This document shows positions 9,413 to 18,301 of a stretch of DNA of 64,000 bases, piece by piece. Position numbers and translations under genes: made by a program. The number at the start of each line of letters is the position of its first letter. The first letter of the stretch is position 1. This DNA is from Dyadobacter sp. 3J3 (GTDB lineage: Bacteria; Bacteroidota; Bacteroidia; Cytophagales; Spirosomataceae), in assembly GCF_009801115.1 (NCBI RefSeq), contig NZ_VTOL01000001.1, positions 310,001 to 374,000 of the forward strand. Direction: 5' to 3'. Below the pieces are notes generated by a model. That model worked only from the letters and a program-made list of their open reading frames with translations, had not been told where the DNA came from and searched no databases.

Positions 9413-10438
9413 ATGAAATATTTGAAATACATTTTTTTAATACTTTTTTCCTTTGTTTGGCTTGTTGGGTTAAGTCCTGCATTAAAAACAAAACTGGATG
9501 AGTCAAATCTGACCAAGGACAGTTATCGTTTTGGAGATTTGTACCGTTTATCCAATTTGCCTCAGTTTAAAGATCCTGTTAAAAAGTGTCCTAAGCAGAT
9601 TTTTGTTGAGAAAAATAAGGGCTCAAAAAAAATCCATTTGTACATCATTGGCGACAGTTTTACTGAAAAAGAACGTATTGAAAAAGAAGATTTTGCGGTA
9701 GATCAATATCAATATGTGCACTGGGATAATATTCTGCATTTAAAAACGGATACTTCAGCAGTCAACATTCTTTTGTTGGAAAGTGTTGAAAGACATTTTC
9801 GTGAAAAGATGATTTCGCCCATTCATAATTTAATTGCTGATTCAAAAACCTATGTTTCAAAAGGGCCAGAAGCTTCGTTTATGAATAAGCTTGACCTCGC
9901 GTTTTCATCTGATGGAACCGAGGGAAGACTGGATGCCGTCTTTTTTCAAAACGATATTTTATTGAAATTAAAGGAAATGAAAGCGGCATTTACTTACCAC
10001 TTATTTCATAGAGCGGATAAAAAAGTTACGCTGGTCAATAACGATAAAAGTTTAGTTTATTACCTGGATACGGATACTCCGGCCATTACTTCGTCGTTTA
10101 CTGATCTGGAAGATTCAGAAGTAGATTCAATTGTTAATAATATTTCAAAAAGTAAAGAGCTCGCTCAGAAACTTGGTTTTGATCACGTCATTTTATCTGT
10201 TATTCCTAACAAAGTGTCTGTCTTAATGCCGGAATATGGTAACTATAATCATCTGATCAGCAGAGTTTATTCCAATCCAAAACTTGATATTCCTTACGTT
10301 GATGTGCTTGCCGATTTTCGAAAAATGAAGGAAAAAGCATATCTCCGAGGTGATTCGCATTGGACTTGCCAGGCTCAGGATATTTGGCTGCACAAAACGA
10401 ATACACTTATTAAAAAGATAACTCAGGAAAATATTTGA
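9413..10438 (+). CDS. SGNH/AlgJ-AlgX-like exported protein
   Basis: This 341-residue protein has an N-terminal hydrophobic segment (residues about 4-24) and two motifs of the AlgJ/AlgX branch of SGNH proteins: LYIIGDSFTEK near residue 80 (nucleophile serine in GDS) and YLRGDSHWT near residue 307 (Asp-x-His pair). In alginate and related systems such proteins take acetyl groups from an inner-membrane acyltransferase and place them on the polymer. Here the acyltransferase-3 gene lies 3.6 kb upstream in the same direction. It begins 2 bp after the preceding gene. Overall similarity beyond the motifs was not judged; an esterase role is the alternative. Confidence 0.6.
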   Translation: MKYLKYIFLILFSFVWLVGLSPALKTKLDESNLTKDSYRFGDLYRLSNLPQFKDPVKKCPKQIFVEKNKGSKKIHLYIIGDSFTEKERIEKEDFAVDQYQYVHWDNILHLKTDTSAVNILLLESVERHFREKMISPIHNLIADSKTYVSKGPEASFMNKLDLAFSSDGTEGRLDAVFFQNDILLKLKEMKAAFTYHLFHRADKKVTLVNNDKSLVYYLDTDTPAITSSFTDLEDSEVDSIVNNISKSKELAQKLGFDHVILSVIPNKVSVLMPEYGNYNHLISRVYSNPKLDIPYVDVLADFRKMKEKAYLRGDSHWTCQAQDIWLHKTNTLIKKITQENI

Positions 10439-10457
10439 TTCCTGTGTTACCTTTCTT

Positions 10458-11714
10458 TCATATTATCGCATCTTCAACATTGTCAATCTTACCAGTCAAT
10501 TTTCCAACCGTAAGGCCTTGTACAATAATTGAAAACAGAACTACAAAATAAGTAATTGCCAGAAGCAGGTTCTTGTTCAGATCATTGTCAATCGACAACG
10601 CCAGTGCAATCGAAACGCCGCCTCGCAAGCCTCCCCAAACCAGAATAATAATGGATTGTTTGCCAAAACGTTTACGGAAAGGAATAATCCTCACCGGGAT
10701 ATAAATCGAAATAAAACGGGCAAATAAAACGACGGCAATTGTGATTGCTCCTATCCAGCCATATTGTTTCAGATCCGGGATGAGCAATAATTCAAAACCA
10801 ATGATCAGGAATAAAAGCGCATTGAGGATTTCATCAATAAGCTCCCAGAATTTGTCAAGATAATCTTGCTCCGTCGCTGTAATATTTCCCAGATTTTTCC
10901 CATAATTACCAATCATCAATCCGGCAGCAACCATCGCTAGCGGTCCAGACATATGCATAGCTTCCGCCGCCAAATGCCCACCCATAACAATCGCGAGCGT
11001 GATCAGCACGTGGACATTATAACCATCCACTTTATTATTGGCGTGCGAACCGATGAATCCCAGCACCACACCCAATAATATTCCTCCCAGTGCTTCCTTT
11101 GCCAAAAGCGTTGATATACCAACAAAAGATGTATTAACCTCCTCTCCTCGCGCCAGTGCGAGCATAATAATAAAAACCACAACAGCCATTCCATCATTAA
11201 AAAGTGATTCGCCGGCAATTTTAGTTTCTAATGATTTGGGTACACCAGCCTGTTTCAAAATTCCTAAAACGGCAATCGGGTCTGTTGGAGAAATCAGTGC
11301 ACCAAAAACGAGACATTGAATAAACGGAATTCCTAACCCAAGCCAGGGAAGGATTTCATACATCATAAAACCAATCACAAAAGTGGAAATCACAACGCTT
11401 ACCGTTGAGAAAACCATGACCGGTATCCGCTGTTCCTTCAAATCTTCCAAATGTATATGAATCGCACCCGCGAAAAGTAAAAAATTAAGCATCGCGCCCA
11501 TTAAAATTTCAGTCAGATCGATGCTGTTCAACAACGTTGTTACCCTGTCAAATGTGTGGGGAAATATATTATCAGTGGCAAGCAAACCCAAAGAAACCAG
11601 AAGAGCAATGACCATTACACCGATTGAAGCCGGCAATTTTAGAAAACGTGCATTGATATAGGCAAAGACCGCAGATATGACAATTAGTACAGAAAACGAA
11701 TAGTATAACTCCAT
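10458..11714 (-). CDS. Na+/H+ antiporter, CPA1 (NhaP/NHE) family
   Basis: A 418-residue integral membrane protein with about twelve hydrophobic segments. The cation-binding region carries SPTDPIAVLGILKQAG near residue 145 and GESLFNDGMAVVVF near residue 167, the acidic signatures of CPA1 exchangers. A third motif, WGGLRGGVSIALALS, lies near residue 360, also typical. It exchanges cytoplasmic Na+ (or K+) for protons to control pH and salt. It is transcribed towards the glycan locus and converges with it over a 19-bp gap. The C-terminal cytoplasmic domain is very short compared with long NhaP forms. Confidence 0.92.
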   Translation of the reverse strand: MELYYSFSVLIVISAVFAYINARFLKLPASIGVMVIALLVSLGLLATDNIFPHTFDRVTTLLNSIDLTEILMGAMLNFLLFAGAIHIHLEDLKEQRIPVMVFSTVSVVISTFVIGFMMYEILPWLGLGIPFIQCLVFGALISPTDPIAVLGILKQAGVPKSLETKIAGESLFNDGMAVVVFIIMLALARGEEVNTSFVGISTLLAKEALGGILLGVVLGFIGSHANNKVDGYNVHVLITLAIVMGGHLAAEAMHMSGPLAMVAAGLMIGNYGKNLGNITATEQDYLDKFWELIDEILNALLFLIIGFELLLIPDLKQYGWIGAITIAVVLFARFISIYIPVRIIPFRKRFGKQSIIILVWGGLRGGVSIALALSIDNDLNKNLLLAITYFVVLFSIIVQGLTVGKLTGKIDNVEDAII

Positions 11715-11933
11715 GAAAATATTTTTTAGACTGGCTAAAATAAAAAATTAATAGCAGCCATAAAAATTTTGAAGGTTCTATTAACGAACTCTAAGTGTAT
11801 TCTAATAATTGGAAAAAGTCAAATTCAACATGGTTTTGGACAAATTCTTTGTTAGAAAATCTGCCGTTAAATAAGAACAAGCATATATTCAGCGACATTA
11901 ATTAATATATTTACTATACATTCAAAGACGACT

Positions 11934-12462
11934 ATGATCACACTTCGCCAAGTATTCATAAAAACTGCAACAAGTATCAAAAGCATTATTTTTGTCATTT
12001 TGGCTGTGCTTATGATTGGTCCGGTAAGTGCGCAGACAACAGTTTTAAAACTTGGTTTTGACAAAGCAGAATATATCGAATTGATAAGGATGCACGCCAG
12101 GCTTTATGATACCACCAAAAATAAAATACCTTATCCAGTTCATTTTAAATCGGTATATAATTCTCCGACCGTGGGCATGGAAAATCGCTGGGATTTGTGG
12201 AGTAGTAAAAAATCTGCGGTGGCGGTAATCAATCTGAGAGGAACGACAACGAATCCGGTCAGCTGGCTTGAAAATTTTTATGCGGCGATGGTGCCTGCGT
12301 CCGGTTTATGTAAAAACTTCTGATTATGTGCGGATTGGCCCCACCATTACCCTACTCGGCGATGATGCTTACTACAAGGTATTCCCGGATTCGAAAACCA
12401 ATATATTCGCTCACCATCTTTTAGAACCCTATTTGTATCTTATCGATCAATATAAATATTAG
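11934..12462 (+). pseudogene. Class 3 lipase-like gene with internal deletion and frame change
   Basis: Two pieces in different frames look like the two ends of one exported lipase (class 3). The first (11934-12323) has a signal peptide ending SAQ, then AVINLRGTTTNPVSWLENFY, the N-terminal core strand of the family, and runs into a stop at 12321. The second frame, joined around 12290-12325, reads YVRIGPTITLLGDDAYYKVF to a stop at 12460, which looks like the C-terminal end. The middle with the GxSxG nucleophile elbow is missing, so a deletion plus frameshift is the simplest reading. About 22 bp separate it from the next gene. The product would be inactive. Confidence 0.6.
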
Positions 12463-12484
12463 ATTTGCGCATAAATTATTTATA

Positions 12485-12991
12485 ATGGCAAAGACTAAAA
12501 ACACAAAATCGTCAGCAAAATCCAAATTTTCCGGTGTTGACAAAATGTTAGACACCGCAGGCTGGTTTGGTTTAATCGTATTGGGATTGATAACCGGCTT
12601 CACCTATTTCCGTTCGCCGGACATTATCCCGCTTCATTTTAATGTGGTAGGACATGCCGATGGTTTTGGCAAAAAGATTATGATTTTCGCAGTATTTGCG
12701 ATCGCCGCAGCTATTTTCATGTGTATTACCCTATCAATCAAATTTGTTTTCAATCCGTCAAAAGCAACCTTAGTACCAAATAAAAATTTCGATTTCGCTA
12801 TCAGGACGATACGCTTTATCAGACTAATTGCTATGATCGGATTTATCTACATTCTGGTCGTTACCAATCTTGTTGTTGATGGGCATGTAAAAGGTTTGGG
12901 GTCTTTGTTTCTTCCAATTGTAATGGTTTCGCTGTTATTCCCTATTGCTTTTTATTTCAAAAGAACCTTGTCTCCAAGAAATAAAAGATAA
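12485..12991 (+). CDS. DUF1648-like small membrane protein
   Basis: A 168-residue protein with a charged N-terminus, then four hydrophobic segments (about residues 28-45, 65-90, 105-130, 138-158). The segment FRSPDIIPLHFNVVGHADGF near residue 40 is the DUF1648 signature (I-P-x-H-F-N-x-x-G-x-x-D), found in SdpI-like immunity proteins and many uncharacterised Gram-positive and Bacteroidota membrane proteins. No toxin-like partner is visible. It follows the lipase remnant by 22 bp. The physiological role is unknown. Confidence 0.7.
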   Translation: MAKTKNTKSSAKSKFSGVDKMLDTAGWFGLIVLGLITGFTYFRSPDIIPLHFNVVGHADGFGKKIMIFAVFAIAAAIFMCITLSIKFVFNPSKATLVPNKNFDFAIRTIRFIRLIAMIGFIYILVVTNLVVDGHVKGLGSLFLPIVMVSLLFPIAFYFKRTLSPRNKR

Positions 12992-13108
12992 ATCACTAAC
13001 GCTGGCACAGTTTTCCTTACTTTCTTTTTGAGATACTTAATCTTGAATCTGACGTCTCAGCCTTTGGGATTGAATGTTATATCAAAATGAAAATTCAATA
13101 AATAGATT

Positions 13109-13816
13109 ATGGAAGCCAAGAATAAATTTGCAGTAGAAATTTCGTCTTTTACATCAATAAAAGAAATTCCGGGTTCTTGGAAAAATAGCGATTACAAGGC
13201 ATTGCTTGAAAAAATGGATTATGCTAATCCAGATGAAATTAGCGAAGCGGAATTAAAAGAAATGTGTTTCATGTCCATTACAGACTATGAACCATCCGAG
13301 GCCGCGAAACTTGTTTTGGAATATTTGATTGAAGACGAACTGACGGATGGTCAGATAGAAAATCTTTCGCATCAGATGCTTACAGAAAAATTGTGGGAAG
13401 AAAATCCAAAACTTGACCTGCATATCAGTTTTTTCAAAGCAACGCAGTTATTGTTTGATGCTTACAACGGAAAATTCCCAAGAACAGAAGCAGTTCAATT
13501 CAAGATAAAACTTACCGCTGAAAATACTGAAAGTTTGGTGATTTTTGAAGAAAACCCGGAAGCTCCGATTGTAAGGATTTTGGCGCAGGGTATGTCGGAT
13601 CACAATCTGGTAAACCGTCTTTTTGGCGATCAACTAGAAGGAACCACTTTTGAAGAAGCCAAAAATATTCTTTGGGAGCTTAAAACTGTTGAAAAGAAAA
13701 CAAATGAAATAACATTTGATATTGTAAGTTCGGCTTATTGGTTAGACGATATTAAATATGCGGATAATTATGAAGCTACCTCACATCCCGACATATTAGT
13801 ACCGGAAGAGGAATAA
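13109..13816 (+). CDS. Conserved-looking cytoplasmic protein of unknown function
   Basis: A 235-residue acidic protein without a signal peptide or membrane segment. It starts MEAKNKFAVEISSFTSIKEI and ends in PDILVPEEE. The sequence is regular alpha/beta with no recognised catalytic motif. I do not know the family. Codon use matches the neighbours and the gene is followed within 25 bp by a perfect terminator-like hairpin, so it is probably a genuine monocistronic gene. The 117-bp gap upstream holds no clear promoter match. Confidence 0.65.
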   Translation: MEAKNKFAVEISSFTSIKEIPGSWKNSDYKALLEKMDYANPDEISEAELKEMCFMSITDYEPSEAAKLVLEYLIEDELTDGQIENLSHQMLTEKLWEENPKLDLHISFFKATQLLFDAYNGKFPRTEAVQFKIKLTAENTESLVIFEENPEAPIVRILAQGMSDHNLVNRLFGDQLEGTTFEEAKNILWELKTVEKKTNEITFDIVSSAYWLDDIKYADNYEATSHPDILVPEEE

Positions 13817-13837
13817 TTTGCCAAATAATAGTAAAGT

Positions 13838-13888
13838 AAAATTGCATATCGACAGTCTTATCTGTAAAATTGTCGATATGCAATTTTT
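13838..13888 (+). terminator. Perfect 17-bp inverted repeat with T-run
   Basis: Arms 13838-13854 and 13871-13887 are perfectly complementary (AAAATTGCATATCGACA and its reverse complement), with a 16-base loop and a run of T at the end. It fits an intrinsic terminator for the gene ending at 13816. It also ends only 13 bp before the ATG of the next gene, and TTG 13842-13844 plus TAAAATTG 13865-13872 could be a promoter lying inside it. Confidence 0.75.
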
Positions 13889-13900
13889 TTAAAAACTATT

Positions 13901-15634
13901 ATGCAAAAAACACTCCTGGCAGTACTGCTATTTTTTTCCACAGCAGCCATTGCTCAATACCAGACACATTTTGAAAAGAGTGGTGAAAAGGAAACACCAA
14001 CGTATGACGAAGGCATCACTTTTTACAAACTTTTAGCCAAAAACTTCCCTCAAATCCAGATCACAGAAAAAGGTCTTACCGACAGTGGAAAACCTTTAAG
14101 TCTGGTACTTTATTCCAAAAATAAAATCTTCGATATTAAAAAATTAAAGGCGCAGGGTAAAGCGATTTACATGATCAACAACGCCATTCACCCAGGTGAA
14201 TCTGACGGAGTTGATGCTTCCATGCTTTTACTGCGTGACATCGCGCTTCATCCCGAAAAATTTCCAGAACTGGATAGCATCGTTTTGGCTATTATTCCTT
14301 TTTATAATATTGGCGGCGCGCTTAACCGTAATAGTACAACGCGTACAAACCAGGACGGACCGGTAGAATATGGTTTTCGTGGAAACGCACGGGATTACGA
14401 TCTGAACCGCGATTTCATCAAAAATGATACCCGAAATGCTAAAAGTTTTGCTGCTATATTTCACGAACTGGATCCTGATCTTTTCGCAGATACACACGTT
14501 AGCAATGGCGCGGACTATCAGTATGTGATGACGCTGGATTATGCCCAACAGGATAAATTAGGAGGTTCTTTGGGGAAATTTCAAAGAGAAACTTTCCTTC
14601 CTTTTATGTACAAATATCTAAAAGAAGCAGGATATGAAGCAACGCCTTATGTGAATTCCTGGGGACAAACGCCGGATAAAGGTTTTGTTCAGTTCCCTGA
14701 CTGGCCGAGATATTCAACCGGATATGCCGCGCTTTTTCATACGCTTGGAGTCATGACGGAAACGCATATGCTGAAATCATATGAGAAACGGGTGAAAGCT
14801 ACTTATGCTTATCTGCATGGAAATCTGAAAGTTTTGGCTCAGTACAGAAAATCAGTTTTACAAATGCGGACAGAGACCAAAGAAGCTGTAAAAACACAGG
14901 AAAAATTCGCTATAACCTGGCAGAATAATAAAGCAAAATTCACGGAAATTGATTTCAAAGGTTTTACTCCGGAATATTACCCTAGTAAAGTAAGCGGTAA
15001 AGACCGTCTGCATTACGACCGCACAAAACCTTTGAATGTGAAGGTGCCTTTTTATGACACGTACGAACCGCTGGATATTGTTGAAAAACCAACGGCATAC
15101 ATTATTCCGCAAGGCTGGTTTAATGTGATCGATCTTTTAAAACTGAATCAGGTACAAATGACGCAGATTGAAAAAGATGAAGAACGGGAAGTTGAAGTGT
15201 ATTATATCCAAAGCTATGATGCGCCGAAACAGCCTTTTGAAGGACATTACTGGCACACAAATACGGAACTTCGCACGGAAAAGAAAAAAGTAAAATTCAG
15301 TAAAGGAGACTGGTATATCCCGGTAAACCAATGGACAAACCGTTACATTATTGAAACGCTTGAACCTAAGGCGGTGGATTCCTTTTTTAAATGGAATTTC
15401 TTTGATACAATTCTTCAGGCGAAAGAAGGATATTCAAGTTATGTTTTTGAAGATCTGGCAACAGATATTTTAAGCAAATCACCGGAATTGCAAAAGTCGC
15501 TGGAAGACAAAAGAAAATCGGACGAAACTTTTTCCAAAAGCGGAGACGCGCAGCTACGATTTATTTATGAAAATTCCCCATACCGGGAAAAGGAATATTT
15601 AAGATATCCGGTTTTTCGGGTAATGGGTAAATAG
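13901..15634 (+). CDS. M14-family zinc carboxypeptidase, exported
   Basis: The 577-residue protein starts with a Sec signal peptide ending AIAQ. The zinc site of M14 metallopeptidases is visible: NNAIHPGESDG near residue 92 (His and Glu ligands), ADTHVSNGADYQ near residue 198 (second His), and the catalytic-Glu region GVMTETHMLKSY near residue 290. RDYDLNRDF (about residue 166) matches the substrate-binding Asn-Arg. It probably removes C-terminal residues from peptides in the periplasm or outside the cell. A C-terminal region of about 250 residues beyond the peptidase domain is of unknown function. It is bracketed by two hairpins, so it is probably transcribed alone. Confidence 0.88.
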   Translation: MQKTLLAVLLFFSTAAIAQYQTHFEKSGEKETPTYDEGITFYKLLAKNFPQIQITEKGLTDSGKPLSLVLYSKNKIFDIKKLKAQGKAIYMINNAIHPGESDGVDASMLLLRDIALHPEKFPELDSIVLAIIPFYNIGGALNRNSTTRTNQDGPVEYGFRGNARDYDLNRDFIKNDTRNAKSFAAIFHELDPDLFADTHVSNGADYQYVMTLDYAQQDKLGGSLGKFQRETFLPFMYKYLKEAGYEATPYVNSWGQTPDKGFVQFPDWPRYSTGYAALFHTLGVMTETHMLKSYEKRVKATYAYLHGNLKVLAQYRKSVLQMRTETKEAVKTQEKFAITWQNNKAKFTEIDFKGFTPEYYPSKVSGKDRLHYDRTKPLNVKVPFYDTYEPLDIVEKPTAYIIPQGWFNVIDLLKLNQVQMTQIEKDEEREVEVYYIQSYDAPKQPFEGHYWHTNTELRTEKKKVKFSKGDWYIPVNQWTNRYIIETLEPKAVDSFFKWNFFDTILQAKEGYSSYVFEDLATDILSKSPELQKSLEDKRKSDETFSKSGDAQLRFIYENSPYREKEYLRYPVFRVMGK

Positions 15635-15654
15635 AAATCTAAATCAATAAAAAG

Positions 15655-15710
15655 AAAATCGCCGTGTAATTTCTGTCTATCAAAAACGGATATTACAAGG
15701 CGATTTTTTT
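15655..15710 (+). terminator. Intrinsic terminator after the M14 gene
   Basis: AAAATCGCC (15655-15663) pairs with GGCGATTTT (15699-15707); the stem continues as TGTAAT with ATTACA after one mismatch, and seven T follow. The A-run on the other side lets it also work for the convergent minus-strand operon ending at 15750. Confidence 0.8.
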
Positions 15711-15749
15711 ATTTCCAAAGACTTATAAAGAATTATCAGATCAATAATT

Positions 15750-16790
15750 TTACTTCACTTTCGCAAAATCAGTAGCCATAGCATTGATCGAGGCATCCGA
15801 AAGATGTTCCGATGCAACTACAAGACGATAACGGAAGGTTGTAGATTCTCCTTTTTTCAATTTAAAATTCAAAACTTCTTTTCCATCACTGAAAGCTTTC
15901 TGGCCTAATGGGTTTACAGCAAATAAACCGTAACCTCTTGCATGGAAATAAGCAGGATATCCAACATTTTTTGGGTGATCAATGATGGCGATACTAATAT
16001 CTTCATCCTTGATTTTACCTGTCAGATTACACCAAACTGCTCTTTTAGCCCAAACATCTTCACCGGTAACGCCATTACTATTTTTGTAATTTCCAGTGAT
16101 TCCTTCATTGTTTAACGTTGGAACTTTGGTTGCAATTCCGCTGGCATCTGTAAAAATTTCAGGCTTTGTAGAAGGCAATTCCAGTTCTCTTGCTACACGA
16201 ATAGCAAACATTCCGTCTTTCACATCCGGCATGGCAGCGTCTATCACGGCTGTCAAAGTTGTTAAACGATCAACGGTTCTGGTAGTACCTTTTCCTGAAA
16301 ATATGTAAGTAGTTTTTTCCTGTAAAGTCAGTTTTCCATCTCTGTCAACCCAGTCAGCAGTAACGGTCAGTTCACCTTTGTCTTTTCCACTTTTCATGGA
16401 AGTTATCCCGGTGTGTTTAATCGTTCCGTAAGCATGTTTCACGTGATCCACCGCGTTACTGTTATTCCAGTAATCATTGTCGTTTACATTCTCATAATTC
16501 AGCCAAATTCCAACATGATGCGGATGATCGATACGTTCACCCGGACGTGGATCCAATGGCCAGCCGCGGGTTACCAAAGTACCTTTTGCCGTCATCACCG
16601 GATATAAAACCGCTTTTTTCAAAACGTCTTCACCAGGGTAGAAATAAGAAGTGAATGGTTTCCCATCAATATTTACTTCCACCTTTTTTTCTTTTTTATT
16701 ATCGACCAGGTCAACTTTTTGTGCCTGAACCAAACCGGTCACCGCCAAAGAAAAAGCAGCAATCGCAATACTGATATATCTAAACTTCAC
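15750..16790 (-). CDS. DUF6807 (PmoA-like) exported protein
   Basis: A 346-residue protein with a Sec signal peptide ending VQAQ. It contains RPGERIDHPHHVGIWLNY near residue 90, a conserved histidine-rich signature of the DUF6807 family, historically labelled PmoA after a methane-oxygenase cluster gene. Members occur widely in Bacteroidota and Planctomycetes sugar loci beside Gfo/Idh/MocA oxidoreductases and DUF1080 proteins; no methane oxidation is implied. It is the last gene of the minus-strand set DUF1080, oxidoreductase, DUF6807. The 140-bp gap before it contains a long hairpin. The reaction is unknown; a role on a keto-sugar intermediate is inferred from company. Confidence 0.8.
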   Translation of the reverse strand: MKFRYISIAIAAFSLAVTGLVQAQKVDLVDNKKEKKVEVNIDGKPFTSYFYPGEDVLKKAVLYPVMTAKGTLVTRGWPLDPRPGERIDHPHHVGIWLNYENVNDNDYWNNSNAVDHVKHAYGTIKHTGITSMKSGKDKGELTVTADWVDRDGKLTLQEKTTYIFSGKGTTRTVDRLTTLTAVIDAAMPDVKDGMFAIRVARELELPSTKPEIFTDASGIATKVPTLNNEGITGNYKNSNGVTGEDVWAKRAVWCNLTGKIKDEDISIAIIDHPKNVGYPAYFHARGYGLFAVNPLGQKAFSDGKEVLNFKLKKGESTTFRYRLVVASEHLSDASINAMATDFAKVK

Positions 16791-16810
16791 GTGGATATCT
16801 TTTAAGGGGT

Positions 16811-16920
16811 TAAACGCAGAGTTAGGGGAGTTTTGCGCAGAGTTTCGCAGAGGTATTTGTATTTAAAAAATCAGAAAACTCTGTGTAACTCCGTGTAAAC
16901 CTCTCCTACCTCTGCGTTTA
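16811..16920. repeat. Long imperfect hairpin built of CGCAGAG-type repeats
   Basis: Outer arms TAAACGCAGAG (16811-16821) and CTCTGCGTTTA (16910-16920) are perfectly complementary. Inner blocks (GCGCAGAGTTT with AAACTCTGTGT) pair as well, giving a roughly 110-base fold-back. CGCAGAG occurs several times in tandem variants. It separates two cotranscribed genes and could attenuate or protect the mRNA. Confidence 0.7.
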
Positions 16921-16930
16921 AACATATAAA

Positions 16931-18271
16931 TTAACTTAGGACGATGTCACTTTTCTTTGGATCCCAGGCCACTTTTTTACCTGTATGCAAAGCTTGTGTT
17001 GACATAATATTGGCTACCGAGTGGTTGAAACCTGCACGTGCCGGTGCATTTGGCTGCTTGCGGCTGCGTACGCATTCCATCCAGTTGCGCATGTGAAGTG
17101 ATGTCATCGGATCAGATCCTGTATTAGCATCCGTTGAAATTTTTTCACCTGTTTTCAAAGACTGATCCGGAAGCAGATTCGCTTTCATGCCCATGGCAGC
17201 TGCATCTTTTTCTTTCAAGCCACCTTCGGAAGTGATCTTATTGGTATCCAAATTGATCATACCGCCATTTGAGTAATAATATTCTTTCACATCACCCGCT
17301 GCCTGGTGCATACGTGCGGAATAAATTACCTGGAATCCTTTATCCGGATTATCAAACGGACCATAGTCAAAAGTTGCCGAGAAAGTATCTGCATTGACAC
17401 GACCATCTTTCCAAACATAAACGCCGCCGTTTGCTACAACGCTACGTGGCGCTTCCAATCCTGAAAACCAGTGAACGGTATCAATCTGGTGCGACATCCA
17501 TTGTCCTGGCAAACCTGACGAATATGGATAGAATAAACGGAACTCGAGATAATGACGTGGATTCCATTCTGTTTTTGGGCGGTTCAAAAGGAAACGATCC
17601 CAGTCTGTATCTTCTTTTCTGATTTGGGAAACCAATTCAGCGCGTCTCCATCTGCCCGGTTGGTTCACATTCCAGGTCATTTCAACCATGGAAATATCAC
17701 CAAATTTACCCGATTTGATAAAATCATTGGCAGCATGATAGTTCGGTGCACTGCGGCGCTGCGAGCCCACCTGAACAATTTGCTTGGAAGCCTCCACCGT
17801 CTTTAGTGCAAGTTTTCCATCAGCCAAAGATTCAGCAAAAGGTTTTTCAACATATACATCACGACCGGATTTTACAGCTTCAACGCAATGCAGCGCATGC
17901 TGGAAATCGGCGGTACTGATGATTACGGCATCCACGTCTTTGCGTGCAAGCAATTCTTCGTTATTACGTGCTTTAAAAAATTCACTGGCCGACCAGCCTT
18001 TTCCTTTTATAAATTTTTCAGCTTCGTCTCTGCGGCGGTTCCAGATGTCCGAAACGCCCATGAATTCAAAATTCATTTCCTTGGAATGTTCAGCGAAACT
18101 TGGTGCCAGCGAGCTCCGGAAACGATCCGAGAATCCGATAATTCCTACACGCACACGGTCATTGGCTCCCAAAATCCGGCGATAGCTTGATGCGTTCACT
18201 GAATTGATACTAATAGCGGCTCCGGCAGTTACCAAAGCTGTTTTTTTGATAAAATCTCTTCTGGTAGTCAT
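16931..18271 (-). CDS. Gfo/Idh/MocA family oxidoreductase with Tat signal
   Basis: The 446-residue protein begins MTTRRDFIKKTALVTAGAAI, a clear twin-arginine signal (RRDFIK), so it should be exported folded with its cofactor. The Rossmann domain follows: VRVGIIGFSDRF (altered GxGxxG), DAVIISTADFQHA near residue 115, and the family motif EKPFAESLADGK near residue 142, whose Lys is catalytic. A C-terminal oxidoreductase domain holds RHYLEFRLFYPYSSGLPGQW. Such enzymes oxidise or reduce sugar hydroxyls using NAD(P). With the DUF1080 gene 30 bp upstream, it probably makes or reduces 3-keto-glycosides outside the cytoplasm. Confidence 0.88.
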   Translation of the reverse strand: MTTRRDFIKKTALVTAGAAISINSVNASSYRRILGANDRVRVGIIGFSDRFRSSLAPSFAEHSKEMNFEFMGVSDIWNRRRDEAEKFIKGKGWSASEFFKARNNEELLARKDVDAVIISTADFQHALHCVEAVKSGRDVYVEKPFAESLADGKLALKTVEASKQIVQVGSQRRSAPNYHAANDFIKSGKFGDISMVEMTWNVNQPGRWRRAELVSQIRKEDTDWDRFLLNRPKTEWNPRHYLEFRLFYPYSSGLPGQWMSHQIDTVHWFSGLEAPRSVVANGGVYVWKDGRVNADTFSATFDYGPFDNPDKGFQVIYSARMHQAAGDVKEYYYSNGGMINLDTNKITSEGGLKEKDAAAMGMKANLLPDQSLKTGEKISTDANTGSDPMTSLHMRNWMECVRSRKQPNAPARAGFNHSVANIMSTQALHTGKKVAWDPKKSDIVLS

Positions 18272-18301
18272 AATTATGAATGAAATTTTGAAAGACTAAT
18301 T

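Noticed and set aside
15750-16790. PmoA label as evidence for methane oxidation
   Set aside because: The family name is historical; the neighbours are sugar enzymes and no monooxygenase subunits are present.
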